Assembly: GCF_002866825.1 (NCBI RefSeq)
Contig: NZ_PKUS01000012.1
Location: forward strand, 86,217 to 150,216
Reading direction: 5' to 3'
Length of the DNA: 64,000 bases
From: Pseudohalioglobus lutimaris
GTDB taxonomy: Bacteria > Pseudomonadota > Gammaproteobacteria > Pseudomonadales > Halieaceae
Positions 15,337 through 25,328 of this stretch are shown in pieces; positions within the stretch are counted from its first letter, which is position 1; each line of letters starts with the position of its first letter. Below the pieces are notes generated by a model that was not told the DNA's origin, searched no databases, and saw only the letters and a list, made by a program, of their open reading frames with translations. A program made the position numbers and the translations under genes.

Positions 15337-18300
15337 CTAGCGTGGACCGGGGCTGCGCATATCGAGAATGTAGGGGTATTCACCTGCCGGTTCTTCCGGT
15401 GGCGGCTCCATGGGTCCGGGCACTGCGCCGTTGGGAAAGAACTCACGCAGGGCAGAGACCTCCGGCATGGGAATGAACGGCCCCTGGGTGTGGCTAACAG
15501 TATCGAAACGATTGATGCGCCTGGATTCCGCTTCGAAGGCGTTGACCGGAAAGGTGTCGTAGCTGCGGCCGCCGGGGTGGGACACGTGGTAGGTGCAGCC
15601 GCCCAGTGAACGCCCGTTCCAGGTGTCGATAAGGTCAAATGTCAGCGGCACGTGGACACCGATAAGAGGATGCAGGGCTGAGGGAGGTTGCCAGGCACGG
15701 TAACGCACACCGCCCACATACTCGCCGTGGACGCCGGTGCTGCGCATGGGCACACGACGGCCGTTGCAGGCGATAACGTAGCGGCCCTCGGTGAGGCCGC
15801 TGCAACGGATCTGCAGGCGCTCCACGGAAGAGTCAACGTAGCGCGAGGTGCCGAAGCTGGTGGTCTCCTCGCCGAGAACATGCCAGGGCTCCACCGCCCA
15901 GCGCAGTTCCAGTTCGATATCGCCCAGTTGCACCCGGCCGTAGTGGGGGAAGCGGAATTCCTCGAAGGGCAGCAACCATTCCAGGTCGAAGGCATATCCG
16001 TGGTCGCGCAAATCGTTCACCACGTGTTTCATATCCTCCCAGATATAGTGAGGCAACATGAATCGGTCGTGCAGCTCCGTACCCCAGCGCACCAGGGGCT
16101 TGTGGTACGGCTTTTCCCAGAAGCGTGCCACCAGGCAGCGCAGCAGCAGCGCCTGCACCAGGGCCATACGCGGATGCGGCGGCATTTCAAAGCCGCGGAA
16201 CTCAAGTATCCCCAGCCGGCCAGCCGGCCCGGACGGGGAATACAGCTTGTCGATACAGAATTCGGCTCGATGGGTGTTGCCCGTAACATCGATCAGCAGG
16301 TTGCGCAGCAGGCGGTCAACCAGCCAGGGCTGGGGCACCTCGCCTGATGTCATCTGGGAAAACGCCACCTCCAGCTCGTAGAGCATCTCGTCGCGTCCCT
16401 CATCGACCCGCGGCGCCTGGGAAGTTGGACCGATGAACATGCCGGAGAACAGGTACGACAGGCTGGGGTGATGCTGCCAGAATGTGATCAGGCTGCGCAG
16501 CAGGTCCGGACGACGCAGCATGGGGCTGTCTGCCGGCGTGGCGCCACCCAGGGTGATGTGGTTGCCGCCGCCAGTGCCGGTGTGGCGTCCGTCGAGCATG
16601 AATTTTTCGGTGGAGAGGCGCGATTGCCTAGCCTCTTCGTAAAGGGCGGTAGTGTTTTCCACCAGCTCGGCCCAGTTGTTTGCCGGGTGCACGTTGACTT
16701 CGATCACGCCCGGGTCCGGCGTGACCAGCAATTTTTGCATGCGTGGGTCTTTGGGCGGCTCATAGCCTTCGACCAGCACCGGCATGCTCAGCGCCGCGGC
16801 GGCGACCTCCACGGCGGCAGTCAGCTCCACGTAGTCTTCCAGGTATTCCAGTGGCGGCATAAAGACACACAGCTTGCCGTCCCTGGCCTCGATGCACAGC
16901 GCAGTGCGCACGACCGCTTCATACGCAGGCTCCTCCAGAGCGTCATCGGCATGCTCACCGGCCTCGTTAAAGCGCATGTCTTCGCGTTTGGCGAGGCCCT
17001 TGCGGGGCTCGAAAGGGTCGCGCTGGGGGCGGAATTGGTCGGCTTTTTCAGCGAGCTCTGGCAGGTCGGCCAAGGGCAGGCGCAGGCCCATGGGCGAGTC
17101 GCCCGGGATCAGGGTAATGCGCTCTCGACGCATCGGCCAGAGGCTGGAATGCCATTCCTTCTCCTGCAGCGGCCATCCGGTGTTGCGTGCCAGCGGCAGC
17201 ACCATGCCCGTGGGAATACTGAAGCCGCGCTCGATCAGTCTGGCGAGGCGTCTCCGGTCCAGGTCGCTGCTGACCTTGTTGGAGAGGATATCCAGGTTTT
17301 TGGGCAGGTTTTGCTCCTGCATCAGGTAGTAAATGCCATCCTCATACGCTGGCTGGCTACAGGCTCGTGGCAGGCTCAGGAGGTCGCAGAGTTTGCGGCC
17401 GAAGCGAATGCAGTCCTTGATATCGCGCCCGTAGTCTTTGTCTACCCGTGCAAACAGGGTGTGATCCCGCCACAGCGGTTCGCCGTCCTTGCGCCAGAAC
17501 ACGCCCAGTGCCCAGCGGGGAACTTCTTCTCCGGGGTACCACTTGCCCTGACCGTAATGAAGCAGCCCATGGGGGGCAAAGCGGTCACGCAGGCGCAGCA
17601 ACAGCGTTTTGGCCAGACTCAGTTTGTCCGCCCCCAGGGCGTCCGTATTCCACTGGTCCGACTCCATGTCATTGACGGAGACAAAGGTGGGCTCGCCGCC
17701 CATGGTCAGGCGTACATCGTTGGCATCAAATACCGCGTCCACGGCGCTGCCCAGGGCGCGGATGTGCGACCACTGTTCCTCGCTGTAGGGTTTGGTAACG
17801 CGCGGATCTTCAAGGATGCGGGTAACCGTATTACTGAACTCGAACTCAACTTCACACTTGTCTGTGGCGCCGGCGATGGGGGCCGCAGAGACCGGGTGCG
17901 GTGTGCAGGCCAGTGGAATGTGGCCCTCGCTGGCAAACAACCCGGAAGTGGGGTCCAGGCCCACCCAGCCGGCGCCCGGGAGGTAAACTTCGCACCAGGC
18001 GTGCAGGTCGGTAAAGTCTTCCTCCGTGCCCGACGGGCCGTCCAGGGACTTCTCGTCCGCCTTGAGTTGTACCAGGTAACCGGAGGCGAAGCGTGATGCG
18101 AGACCCAGGCGGCGGAACAGTTGAGCCAGCAGCCAGGCCGAGTCACGACAGGACCCCTTCTTCAGTTCCAGGGTCTCCTCGGGTGTCTGTACGCCCGGCT
18201 CCAGGCGCACCAGGTACTCGACCTTGCTCTCGACAAGTTGGTTTACCGCAACCAGGAAGTCGTTGACCGTGGCTTTGCTACGGTCAACGCTCTCCAGCAG

Positions 18301-18687
18301 CTCTGCAAACAGGGGGCCTTGCTCTATGACCTCCAGATAGGGCTGCAGCTCTTTCTTAAGCTGTTCCGGATAGGTGAAAGGGTAGTTCTCCGCGTACTCC
18401 TCGAGAAAAAAATCAAAGGGGTTGATCACCGTCATTTCGGCGATGACTTCTACATCGACTTCGAACTCGGTGCATTTCTTTGGAAACACCAGCCTGGCGA
18501 GGTAGTTGCCGAAGGCATCCTGCTGCCAGTTGATAAAGTGCTCCTGCGGCTTGATCTTCAGGCTGTAGCTGGCAATAGGCGTTCGCGAGTGTGGTGCAGG
18601 ACGCAAACGGACAGTATGCGGCGACATATTGACGGGCCGGTCAAACTTGTAGGATGTCCGGTGGTTGATCGCTACCCGAATCGTCAT
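15337..18687 (-). CDS. Transglutaminase-like/DUF2126 putative amidoligase
   Basis: A 1116-residue cytoplasmic protein. The N terminus (1-100) is the transglutaminase-associated beta domain, followed by a transglutaminase core with Cys180 ([10 protein letters not shown]), His229 (TDLHAW) and Asp245 (VGLDPTSG). The remaining ~800 residues belong to DUF2126, which has been proposed to be a glutamine-synthetase-like amidoligase. One chain therefore joins a predicted amide-forming and a predicted amide-cleaving module. Start is ATG 18687 ([19 protein letters not shown], the family start). It lies 34 nt downstream of the alpha-E gene, consistent with one long minus-strand operon. Confidence 0.92.
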   Translation of the reverse strand: MTIRVAINHRTSYKFDRPVNMSPHTVRLRPAPHSRTPIASYSLKIKPQEHFINWQQDAFGNYLARLVFPKKCTEFEVDVEVIAEMTVINPFDFFLEEYAENYPFTYPEQLKKELQPYLEVIEQGPLFAELLESVDRSKATVNDFLVAVNQLVESKVEYLVRLEPGVQTPEETLELKKGSCRDSAWLLAQLFRRLGLASRFASGYLVQLKADEKSLDGPSGTEEDFTDLHAWCEVYLPGAGWVGLDPTSGLFASEGHIPLACTPHPVSAAPIAGATDKCEVEFEFSNTVTRILEDPRVTKPYSEEQWSHIRALGSAVDAVFDANDVRLTMGGEPTFVSVNDMESDQWNTDALGADKLSLAKTLLLRLRDRFAPHGLLHYGQGKWYPGEEVPRWALGVFWRKDGEPLWRDHTLFARVDKDYGRDIKDCIRFGRKLCDLLSLPRACSQPAYEDGIYYLMQEQNLPKNLDILSNKVSSDLDRRRLARLIERGFSIPTGMVLPLARNTGWPLQEKEWHSSLWPMRRERITLIPGDSPMGLRLPLADLPELAEKADQFRPQRDPFEPRKGLAKREDMRFNEAGEHADDALEEPAYEAVVRTALCIEARDGKLCVFMPPLEYLEDYVELTAAVEVAAAALSMPVLVEGYEPPKDPRMQKLLVTPDPGVIEVNVHPANNWAELVENTTALYEEARQSRLSTEKFMLDGRHTGTGGGNHITLGGATPADSPMLRRPDLLRSLITFWQHHPSLSYLFSGMFIGPTSQAPRVDEGRDEMLYELEVAFSQMTSGEVPQPWLVDRLLRNLLIDVTGNTHRAEFCIDKLYSPSGPAGRLGILEFRGFEMPPHPRMALVQALLLRCLVARFWEKPYHKPLVRWGTELHDRFMLPHYIWEDMKHVVNDLRDHGYAFDLEWLLPFEEFRFPHYGRVQLGDIELELRWAVEPWHVLGEETTSFGTSRYVDSSVERLQIRCSGLTEGRYVIACNGRRVPMRSTGVHGEYVGGVRYRAWQPPSALHPLIGVHVPLTFDLIDTWNGRSLGGCTYHVSHPGGRSYDTFPVNAFEAESRRINRFDTVSHTQGPFIPMPEVSALREFFPNGAVPGPMEPPPEEPAGEYPYILDMRSPGPR

Positions 18688-18721
18688 GTTGTGTACCGCG
18701 TGAGGTTATGTGGGTGGAGGT

Positions 18722-19660
18722 TCAAGCCTGCTCGGTGAGAAACCAGGCGACATTGATCTCCGTACCCAGGGCCAGCAGGTTGGCCTGGAACTTGTCGATA
18801 AAACGATGCATGTCCAGTCGTCCGGCTTTATGTGGGTCGAAACGGGAGAGGCTGCGTCGTGCGCGGTCGATCACTTTCATCGCCGCTGTATTGTTCTGCA
18901 TGGGAGCCAGTTCTTCACGAATGCCATTCAGACAGAACTTCAGCGACCGCGGCAGCGTGCCGTCGCGGAAAATGAAGTCGACGGCCTCCGCGCCTTCTAC
19001 CAGTGGCCCAACCGTGCGCCGGTAGGTTTCCAGGGCGGACAGCGAGCTGAGTACGCTTGCCCAGACCAGGGGATCGGTGGTGCTAGGGTTACGTTCCTCG
19101 TTCATCAGGGTGCCTATGCCCACGTCCAGAACGCGGGTGGTCATGTCGGCGCGCTCCAGTAAATGTCCGATTCTTACAAAGCGGTTGGTGTGGTCGCGAC
19201 ACAGCGTGGTCATGATCAGGCCATTGATCATCTGGCAGCGGCCGATCACCTGCTCCAGGAAGCGGTGACGATTGCGTCGGCCCACCGATGATGCCGAGTG
19301 CTCTCGTGAATAGTGGTAAAGCTCATTCACGTGTTCCCAGACCTCTGCCGGCAGGACATCGCGGGTAGTACGGACGTTTTCACGCGCGGCCTGAATGGAG
19401 CGGGCAATACTGCTTAAGTTTTCCAGGTCAGCCATGAGGAACCTGAGTACATTGGTTTCGTTGGCTACCCGGTGGTTCCTGGAAAAACCCTCTTCCGCAT
19501 CCAGGGTTTGCAGTAGTACCTCCCAACTGGGTTCTGACCCGGAGGGAATATCCATGATCAGGTGCGTGTGCGAGCGCAGCAATCTGGCTGTGTCCTCGGC
19601 TCGCTCAAGATAGCGCGCCATCCAGTAAAGGCGCTCGGCGACGCGGGAGAGCAGTCTCAT
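18722..19660 (-). CDS. Alpha-E domain-containing protein
   Basis: This 312-residue all-helical protein is of the alpha-E family (MRLLSRVAERLYWMARYLE at the N terminus). The ATG at 19660 is chosen because it begins this conserved segment and overlaps the stop of the upstream ATP-grasp gene by 4 nt (ATGA). No catalytic motif is known; the family almost always neighbours circularly permuted ATP-grasp proteins and may scaffold or regulate them. It is the stand-alone counterpart of the C-terminal half of the fused protein at 12643. Confidence 0.92.
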   Translation of the reverse strand: MRLLSRVAERLYWMARYLERAEDTARLLRSHTHLIMDIPSGSEPSWEVLLQTLDAEEGFSRNHRVANETNVLRFLMADLENLSSIARSIQAARENVRTTRDVLPAEVWEHVNELYHYSREHSASSVGRRNRHRFLEQVIGRCQMINGLIMTTLCRDHTNRFVRIGHLLERADMTTRVLDVGIGTLMNEERNPSTTDPLVWASVLSSLSALETYRRTVGPLVEGAEAVDFIFRDGTLPRSLKFCLNGIREELAPMQNNTAAMKVIDRARRSLSRFDPHKAGRLDMHRFIDKFQANLLALGTEINVAWFLTEQA

Positions 19661-21105
19661 CTCGAGCCCTCCACAATCCATGTGTCCTTGCTACCGCCGC
19701 CCTGGGACGAGTTAACCACCAGGGAGCCCTCTACCAGGGCGACCCTGGTCAGCCCACCGGGCGTGACCCAGGTTTCCTTGCCGCTGAGGATGAAGGGTCG
19801 GAGGTCGAGGTGACGCGGTGCCACGGTGTCGCCGATGTAGGTGGGCGCAGTGGAAAGTGAGAGCGTGGGCTGGGCGATGTAGTTGCGTGGGTTCTCCTGA
19901 ATCAGGCGGCTGAATTTATCCCGTTGCTTACTGGTGGAGTGGGGGCCCACCATCAAACCATACCCTCCCGACTCATTGGCGGGTTTCACCACCAGCTTTT
20001 CCAGGTTGTTCAATACGTATTCCCGGTCCTTTTCAATCATGCACAGATAGGTCTTCACGCTGCGAATGGCGGGTTTCTCATTGAGGTAGTAGCGAATCAT
20101 ATCGGGCACGAAGGCATAGACGACCTTGTCGTCGGCCACGCCGGAACCGGGCGCGTTGGCTATGGCCACGTTACCGGCTTTCCAGGCGCGCATAATGCCG
20201 GGCACACCCAGGGTGGAATCCTCGCGGAAAACCTCCGGGTCGAGGAAGTCGTCATCGATGCGGCGATACACCACATCCACACGCTCGGGGCCGTCCACGG
20301 TGCGCATATACAGGCAGTCGTCGTCATCCACGAACATATCCGAGCCCTCGACCAGTTCCGCGCCCATGCCGCGGGCCAGGAAGGAGTGCTCGAAATATGC
20401 GGAGTTGTAGATACCGGGAGTGAGCACCACTACACAGGGGCGCCTGCGGTCCCGTGGCGAGAGAGAGGCCAGCGTGCTGAAGAGGCGTGAGGGGTAGTCA
20501 TCCACAGGTTGAACGCTGTAGTTTTCGAACAGCTCGGGCAGTACCCGTTTGGTAATCTCGCGGTTCTCCAGCATGTAAGAGACACCGGAAGGCACGCGCA
20601 GATTGTCTTCCAATACGTAGAATCTACCGTCCTTGTCACGCACCAGGTCAGTGCCGCAGATATGTGCCCAGGCACCATAACGGGGCGACATCCCGGCACA
20701 CTGCGCCTTGTAGTTTCCCGACTCCAGTACGGTCTCAGCGGGAACGATGCCGTCCTTGAGGATTCTCTGCTGGTTATAGATGTCATCAATAAAGGCGTTG
20801 AGGGCGCGGGTGCGTTGGGCGAGCCCTCGGCTGACTTTCGCCCAGTCTTTTCCGGTGATGATCCGTGGAATCATGTCGAAGGGCCAGGCGCGGTCTATAT
20901 TTTCGCCCTCTGAGTAGACGGTGAAGGAGATGCCCATATCTATGATTGCCAGTTCCGCAGCTGAGCGCCTGGCGTTCATCTCCTCATTGGTCATTTCCTT
21001 GAAGAGGTTGACTGCCCGCCGTGCGGCCACGCGGGGCGTGCCTGCCGGCGTGATCAGTTCATCGAAGAAGGGACCGGTGTCGTAAGTATTCCAGCTACTT
21101 TTCAT
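19657..21105 (-). CDS. Circularly permuted type 2 ATP-grasp protein
   Basis: This 482-residue protein starts at ATG 21105 (MKSSWNTYDTGPFFDEL), preceded by AGGGGAAAC as ribosome-binding site; the frame extends upstream but without a better start. It matches the stand-alone circularly permuted ATP-grasp family (LTPGIYNSAYFEHSFLARGM, VANAPGSGVADDK, VVKPANESGGYG, the last with nucleotide-binding lysine). Predicted activity: ATP-dependent carboxylate-amine ligation on an unknown substrate. It is the first gene of the minus-strand cluster ending at 11757, with a good promoter about 70 nt upstream (21173-21201). Confidence 0.93.
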   Translation of the reverse strand: MKSSWNTYDTGPFFDELITPAGTPRVAARRAVNLFKEMTNEEMNARRSAAELAIIDMGISFTVYSEGENIDRAWPFDMIPRIITGKDWAKVSRGLAQRTRALNAFIDDIYNQQRILKDGIVPAETVLESGNYKAQCAGMSPRYGAWAHICGTDLVRDKDGRFYVLEDNLRVPSGVSYMLENREITKRVLPELFENYSVQPVDDYPSRLFSTLASLSPRDRRRPCVVVLTPGIYNSAYFEHSFLARGMGAELVEGSDMFVDDDDCLYMRTVDGPERVDVVYRRIDDDFLDPEVFREDSTLGVPGIMRAWKAGNVAIANAPGSGVADDKVVYAFVPDMIRYYLNEKPAIRSVKTYLCMIEKDREYVLNNLEKLVVKPANESGGYGLMVGPHSTSKQRDKFSRLIQENPRNYIAQPTLSLSTAPTYIGDTVAPRHLDLRPFILSGKETWVTPGGLTRVALVEGSLVVNSSQGGGSKDTWIVEGSR

Positions 21106-21172
21106 GTTTCCCCTGGATAGTGTGTTGCGCGCACCGCAATATTGCCCATGCAATGACTGCGCCACCTCGTTA

Positions 21173-21201
21173 TATATAGGCCAGATATCATGATCTATCA
21201 A
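21173..21201 (-). promoter_or_regulatory. Sigma70-type promoter for the ATP-grasp/alpha-E operon
   Basis: On the minus strand TTGATA (21201-21196) and TATATA (21178-21173) are separated by exactly 17 bp, placing transcription start near 21166 and leaving a leader of ~60 nt before ATG 21105. It is one of the best-matching promoters in the window. Confidence 0.55.
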
Positions 21202-21348
21202 TGTGGACCGGCGTAGTGACAGTCGCCAGGGCGTCGGGATTGTGCAGGCGCGCGCCCGGGTGCTCGCAGGTCGAAACCTGAATGGATATTAGCGGTTTAA
21301 CGCTTCTTTGTAGCTGCCTTTTTCTGTAAACTGCGTCGCTTTTCCAGT

Positions 21349-21365
21349 CGGGGTGTGAGACCCCG
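21349..21365 (+). promoter_or_regulatory. Hairpin in the glyA leader
   Basis: CGGGGT-GTGAG-ACCCCG forms a 6-bp stem with a 5-nt loop ending 20 nt before the glyA ATG. It does not match a riboswitch I recognise. It could affect ribosome access; functional significance is uncertain. Confidence 0.3.
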
Positions 21366-21385
21366 CCAGTACCCGGGAGACACCC

Positions 21386-22648
21386 ATGTTCGAAAACAGC
21401 ATGACCATAGAGGGATTTGACGACGAAATCTTTGCCGCCATCGGCCGTGAAGAGCGCCGACAGGAAGAGCATATCGAGTTGATTGCGTCCGAAAACTACG
21501 CCAGTCCCCGGGTAATGCAGGCACAGGGCACAGTGCTGACCAACAAGTATGCCGAGGGCTACCCCCACAAGCGCTACTACGGCGGCTGCGAGTACGTTGA
21601 CCAGGCTGAGGAGCTGGCGATCGAACGGGCTAAAGCCCTGTTTGGTGCCGACTATGCCAACGTGCAGCCCCATTCAGGCTCGCAGGCCAACTACGCTGTA
21701 TTCCTGGCGCTGCTGACGCCGGGTGACACCATCCTGGGCATGAGCCTTGCCGATGGCGGGCACCTGACCCACGGTGCCAAGCCTAATTTCTCCGGCAAGA
21801 ACTACAACGCCATCCAGTACGGCCTCAACGCGGAAACCGGTGAGGTGGACTACGATCAGGTTGAAGCGCTGGCGTTGGAGCACAAGCCAAAGATGATCAT
21901 CGCCGGTTTTTCCGCCTATTCCCAGGTGATGGACTGGGCGCGATTCCGTGAGATTGCTGACAAAGTCGGTGCCTACCTGCTGGTGGATATGGCCCATGTT
22001 GCTGGTTTGGTGGCGGCGGGGATTTATCCCAATCCGGTCCCGCACGCCGACGTGGTGACATCTACTACCCATAAGACACTTCGCGGTCCTCGTGGCGGCA
22101 TCATCCTGGCCCGGGCCAACGAAGAACTGGAAAAGAAATTCAACTCCGCCGTATTCCCCGGAGGTCAGGGTGGTCCGCTGATGCACGTGATCGCCGCCAA
22201 GGCGATCTCCTTCAAGGAAGCAGCCACCCCCGAATTTGTCGAGTACCAGAAGCAGGTGGTGAAGAACGCCAAGGCCATGGCGGCAACGTTTATTGAGCGT
22301 GGTATTAATATCGTTTCCGGCGGCACTGAAAATCACCTGATGCTGGTAGACCTGATCGGCAAGCCCTACACCGGTAAGGATGCCGATGCGGCCCTTGGCG
22401 CGGCCAATATCACCGTCAACAAGAACGCTGTGCCCAACGACCCACGCTCTCCATTTATAACCTCTGGTTTGCGCGTGGGTACGCCCGCGATCACCACTCG
22501 CGGTTTTGGCGAAGAGGAAAGCGCTCAGCTCACTCACTGGATGTGTGACGTGCTGGAGTCTCTAGAGAGCGGCAATTCCGAGCAGGTCATTGAAGAGGTG
22601 AAAGGCAAAGTTCTGGAAATCTGCTCGCGGTTCCCCGTCTATGGTTGA
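21386..22648 (+). CDS. glyA: Serine hydroxymethyltransferase
   Basis: A 420-residue PLP enzyme interconverting serine and glycine with transfer of a one-carbon unit to tetrahydrofolate; cytoplasmic. Typical features: [13 protein letters not shown] near the N terminus, YYGGCEYVD, and the PLP lysine Lys230 in [13 protein letters not shown]. Length fits the family (417-420). GGGAGA precedes ATG 21386. It stands alone, divergent from the ATP-grasp operon, and its 3' side borders the large palindrome at 22681-22882, which could help end transcription or protect the mRNA 3' end. Confidence 0.98.
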   Translation: MFENSMTIEGFDDEIFAAIGREERRQEEHIELIASENYASPRVMQAQGTVLTNKYAEGYPHKRYYGGCEYVDQAEELAIERAKALFGADYANVQPHSGSQANYAVFLALLTPGDTILGMSLADGGHLTHGAKPNFSGKNYNAIQYGLNAETGEVDYDQVEALALEHKPKMIIAGFSAYSQVMDWARFREIADKVGAYLLVDMAHVAGLVAAGIYPNPVPHADVVTSTTHKTLRGPRGGIILARANEELEKKFNSAVFPGGQGGPLMHVIAAKAISFKEAATPEFVEYQKQVVKNAKAMAATFIERGINIVSGGTENHLMLVDLIGKPYTGKDADAALGAANITVNKNAVPNDPRSPFITSGLRVGTPAITTRGFGEEESAQLTHWMCDVLESLESGNSEQVIEEVKGKVLEICSRFPVYG

Positions 22649-22680
22649 TTGATAAATCGCCTACCCACTTCGGTGCATGA

Positions 22681-22882
22681 AGCGTCGTGGCGCCGGGGTA
22701 ACCCTGTTGCCACGGCCACAAACTCCGCCGCGCTGGCGGGCCGCTACGGAACCCGGCAAAGGTTGCTGGGCGCAACCTTTTGGCAGCCTCAGACATCCAC
22801 AGCGGAAAGCCCCCGCCAGCGCGGCTGCGTAAAAAGCGGTGGCCTGACTGTGGCAACAGGGTTACCCCGGCGCCACGACGCT
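22681..22882. repeat. Long palindromic element (202 bp) between glyA and nrdR
   Basis: The outer arms 22681-22713 and 22850-22882 are perfect 33-nt inverted repeats (33/33 by direct comparison). Inside, 22727-22740 and 22812-22825 pair perfectly over 14 nt, 22741-22745 pairs with 22801-22805, and the centre holds a 9-bp hairpin (22758-22766 with 22772-22780, loop 5 nt). As RNA or cruciform the element could fold into one long interrupted rod. No transposase and no clear target-site duplication is seen. It may be a non-autonomous (MITE/REP-like) repeat or a very large terminator/mRNA stabiliser. Confidence 0.85.
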
Positions 22883-22945
22883 GTTGGGCGAACAGCTTCC
22901 GAAAATATGTTACTGTTCAGCTACTTAGCCAATCGAGACTAACCT

Positions 22946-23410
22946 ATGCATTGTCCATTCTGCGCCGCTGAAGACACCAAGGTGATCGATTCGCGCCTGG
23001 TCGCCGAGGGAGACCAGGTACGGAGACGTCGGGAATGCCTGAGCTGCGCCGAGCGCTTCACCACTTACGAGGTTGCCGAGCTGGTCATGCCGCGCGTGGT
23101 CAAGCAAAACGGCAACCGTGAGCCATTTGATGAAGCCAAATTGCGCGCCGGTTTCACCCGGGCCCTGGAGAAACGCCCAGTGCCTACCGAGGATGTCGAA
23201 GCCGTTATCAACAAGATCAAGCACGCACTGCGGGCCACCGGAGAACGTGAGGTGAACTCCGTCTTCCTTGGGGAATTGGTTATGGACAATTTGCAGAAGC
23301 TGGACAAGGTCGCCTACGTGCGCTTTGCGTCTGTGTATCGCAGCTTCGAGGATATATCCGAATTTCGCGACGCCATCGACTTTCTCGAAAGAGAGCCGCG
23401 GTCCGACTGA
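22946..23410 (+). CDS. nrdR: Transcriptional repressor NrdR
   Basis: A 154-residue regulator of ribonucleotide reductase genes. The zinc ribbon cysteines are Cys3, Cys6, Cys31 and Cys34 (MHCPFC, CLSC), followed by an ATP-cone domain (about 49-139; [17 protein letters not shown]) that senses ATP/dATP. Length fits the family. It is the first gene of the conserved nrdR-rib block; ribD starts 10 nt after its stop. Confidence 0.98.
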   Translation: MHCPFCAAEDTKVIDSRLVAEGDQVRRRRECLSCAERFTTYEVAELVMPRVVKQNGNREPFDEAKLRAGFTRALEKRPVPTEDVEAVINKIKHALRATGEREVNSVFLGELVMDNLQKLDKVAYVRFASVYRSFEDISEFRDAIDFLEREPRSD

Positions 23411-23420
23411 TCGCCCGACG

Positions 23421-24542
23421 ATGTCAGACGCATTCGCCACCGGCATGATGGCCCGAGCCCTGCAACTGGCAAGGCGCGGTATGTATTCTGCCATGCCCAA
23501 CCCCCACGTGGGTTGTGTGCTGGTCCGTGACGGTGCCGTGGTCGGCGAGGGTTTTACTCAACCCGCGGGCGGCGATCATGCCGAGGTGCAGGCCCTGCGG
23601 CAGGCCGGAGACGCCGCCAGGGGAGCAACCGCCTATGTAACCCTGGAGCCCTGTTCCCACCAGGGCAAAACAGGGCCCTGTGCCGATGCCCTGATCCGGG
23701 CCGGGGTGGTGAGCGTGTCGGCCGCCATGGAGGACCCGAATCCTCTGGTGGCCGGTAACGGATTGCAGAAATTGCGCGCTGCCGGCATTCAGGTTGAGTG
23801 CGGTTTGTTGGAGTCGGAAGCGCGCCTGGTCATTCCCGGTTTTATTGCCCGCATGAGCCGTGGTCGTGGACGCGTGAGGGCCAAGTTGGCGATGTCGCTC
23901 GACGGGCGGACCGCCATGGCCTCGGGAGAGAGTCAGTGGATAACTGGCGCCGCGGCGCGTGTAGATGTACAGAGGTTGCGTGCCATGAGCTGTGCCGTGG
24001 TCACTGGCGTTGGCACCGTGATCTCCGACAACTGTTCGCTTACGGTACGTGAGGACGAACTGGGTTTGTCACCGGAGGAAGCGCTTCGCGCCAGCGCTCA
24101 CCAGCCGCTGCGAGTGGTGCTGGATTCAGGACTGCGCACGCCGCCGTCGGCGAACGTCCTCGACAGCGCTGCCCCGACGCTGCTGTGCCATGCAGACCAG
24201 GCCGTGGTGCCGGCGGCGATCATCGCAACAGCGGTTAACCGCCTGCCACTTGAGCATGATAAAAATGGCCTCGATCTGCACGGTCTGCTGGACTTTCTCA
24301 CCGCGCGGCAAAGCAATGAAATTCTGGTAGAATGCGGCCCGCGTTTGGCTGGCGCTTTCCTTAGAGAGGGCCTGCTGGACGAATTGATCGTATATATGGC
24401 ACCAGTGCTGATGGGCAGTGACGCCCGGCCCTTGTTGGAATTGCCGCTGCAGCGGATGACCGAAAAGCTGCCGCTGCATATCGAGGACATGCGCAGGGTG
24501 GGCCAGGACTGGCGCATTACTGTGGTGCCCCGGTACCAATAA
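23421..24542 (+). CDS. ribD: Bifunctional riboflavin biosynthesis deaminase/reductase RibD
   Basis: This 373-residue protein carries out the second and third steps of riboflavin synthesis: deamination of the GTP-derived pyrimidine and NADPH-dependent reduction of its ribosyl side chain. The N-terminal deaminase has HAE (His53, Glu55) and the zinc cysteines Cys78 and Cys87 (PCSHQGKTGPC); the C-terminal reductase begins near 150 (RAKLAMSLDGRTA). ATG 23421 is chosen because it begins the deaminase domain and lies just after nrdR; the longer open frame overlaps nrdR with no domain match. Confidence 0.97.
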   Translation: MSDAFATGMMARALQLARRGMYSAMPNPHVGCVLVRDGAVVGEGFTQPAGGDHAEVQALRQAGDAARGATAYVTLEPCSHQGKTGPCADALIRAGVVSVSAAMEDPNPLVAGNGLQKLRAAGIQVECGLLESEARLVIPGFIARMSRGRGRVRAKLAMSLDGRTAMASGESQWITGAAARVDVQRLRAMSCAVVTGVGTVISDNCSLTVREDELGLSPEEALRASAHQPLRVVLDSGLRTPPSANVLDSAAPTLLCHADQAVVPAAIIATAVNRLPLEHDKNGLDLHGLLDFLTARQSNEILVECGPRLAGAFLREGLLDELIVYMAPVLMGSDARPLLELPLQRMTEKLPLHIEDMRRVGQDWRITVVPRYQ

Positions 24543-24577
24543 GCACCAAGAACCGCGCAGTATCGACAGGGAGACGT

Positions 24578-25240
24578 ATGTTCACAGGCATTATTCAGGC
24601 CGTTGGCGAAGTGGCGGCGATGCAACCCTCGGGGGGCGACCTGCGCCTGCGTATCAACACGGGGGAACTGGACCTTGCGGACGTCGCCCTGGGCGACAGC
24701 ATCTGTACCAATGGCGCCTGTCTGACCGTCGTCGAGTTACCCGGTGATGGTTACTGGGCTGACGTCTCGGTTGAAACCCTGGACTTTACGACGCTGGGTG
24801 GCCTGAAGCAGGGTTCACGGGTGAACCTGGAAAAGGCCCTGACACCGGCGAGCCGACTGGGGGGGCACATTGTTTCCGGCCATGTCGATGGCGTGGGCGA
24901 GGTAGTCAGTTTGCACGAGGATGCTCGCTCCATTCGCTTTACGCTGCGGGCGCCGGATGAATTGGCGCGATACATAGCCCACAAGGGCAGTATTACCGTG
25001 GATGGCACAAGTCTGACCGTGAACGCGGTTAACGGCGCTGAGTTCGAGCTGAACATTATTCCACAGACCATGGCGGAAACGGTGTTTGGCGAATATCAGC
25101 CCGGCACTCGCGTCAATCTGGAAGTGGACGTTATTGCCCGCTACCTGGAGCGGCTGATGCAGGGAGACAGTGCTGCACATGTGCAGGGTGGTTCGCTGTC
25201 CATGGAAACGCTGGCTGAGAGTGGGTATTTGAATAAGTAA
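24578..25240 (+). CDS. ribE: Riboflavin synthase alpha subunit
   Basis: A 220-residue protein of two tandem lumazine-binding barrels (1-97 and ~98-200), each starting with the typical segment (MFTGIIQAVGEV and GGHIVSGHVDGVGEV). It dismutates two 6,7-dimethyl-8-ribityllumazine molecules to riboflavin plus the pyrimidine. The start follows GGGAGACGT. It lies in the riboflavin operon 35 nt after ribD; the symbol ribC is used for this gene in some genomes. Confidence 0.96.
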   Translation: MFTGIIQAVGEVAAMQPSGGDLRLRINTGELDLADVALGDSICTNGACLTVVELPGDGYWADVSVETLDFTTLGGLKQGSRVNLEKALTPASRLGGHIVSGHVDGVGEVVSLHEDARSIRFTLRAPDELARYIAHKGSITVDGTSLTVNAVNGAEFELNIIPQTMAETVFGEYQPGTRVNLEVDVIARYLERLMQGDSAAHVQGGSLSMETLAESGYLNK

Positions 25241-25246
25241 GCGGCT

Positions 25247-25299
25247 CGTTGCCCCTGGAGCAGGGGCAACAAACAGGGCGATTGATACGCCCTGCAACG
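25247..25299 (+). promoter_or_regulatory. Structured leader between ribE and ribBX
   Basis: Two strong hairpins lie in tandem: a 10-bp stem with a 3-nt loop (25248-25257 with 25261-25270) and CAGGCGG-like CAGGGCG-ATTGATA-CGCCCTG (25274-25294). In an alternative fold CGTTG (25247-25251) pairs with CAACG (25295-25299), closing a three-way junction. It is not an FMN riboswitch: the conserved RFN blocks are missing. It could be an attenuator, processing site or unknown leader. Confidence 0.45.
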
Positions 25300-25328
25300 A
25301 CACTCAAAAGAGACGAAGACAGAATGCA

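Noticed and set aside
16468..18096. Long plus-strand frame of 542 codons opposite the DUF2126 gene
   Set aside because: It is antisense to a conserved gene, shows no domain or start context, and its composition follows from GC-rich third codon positions.
22649..22945. CRISPR array or IS element at the palindrome
   Set aside because: There is only one inverted pair, no repeated spacers, no transposase and no clear target duplication.
25247..25328. FMN riboswitch upstream of ribBX
   Set aside because: The highly conserved RFN blocks are absent; only two simple hairpins are present.
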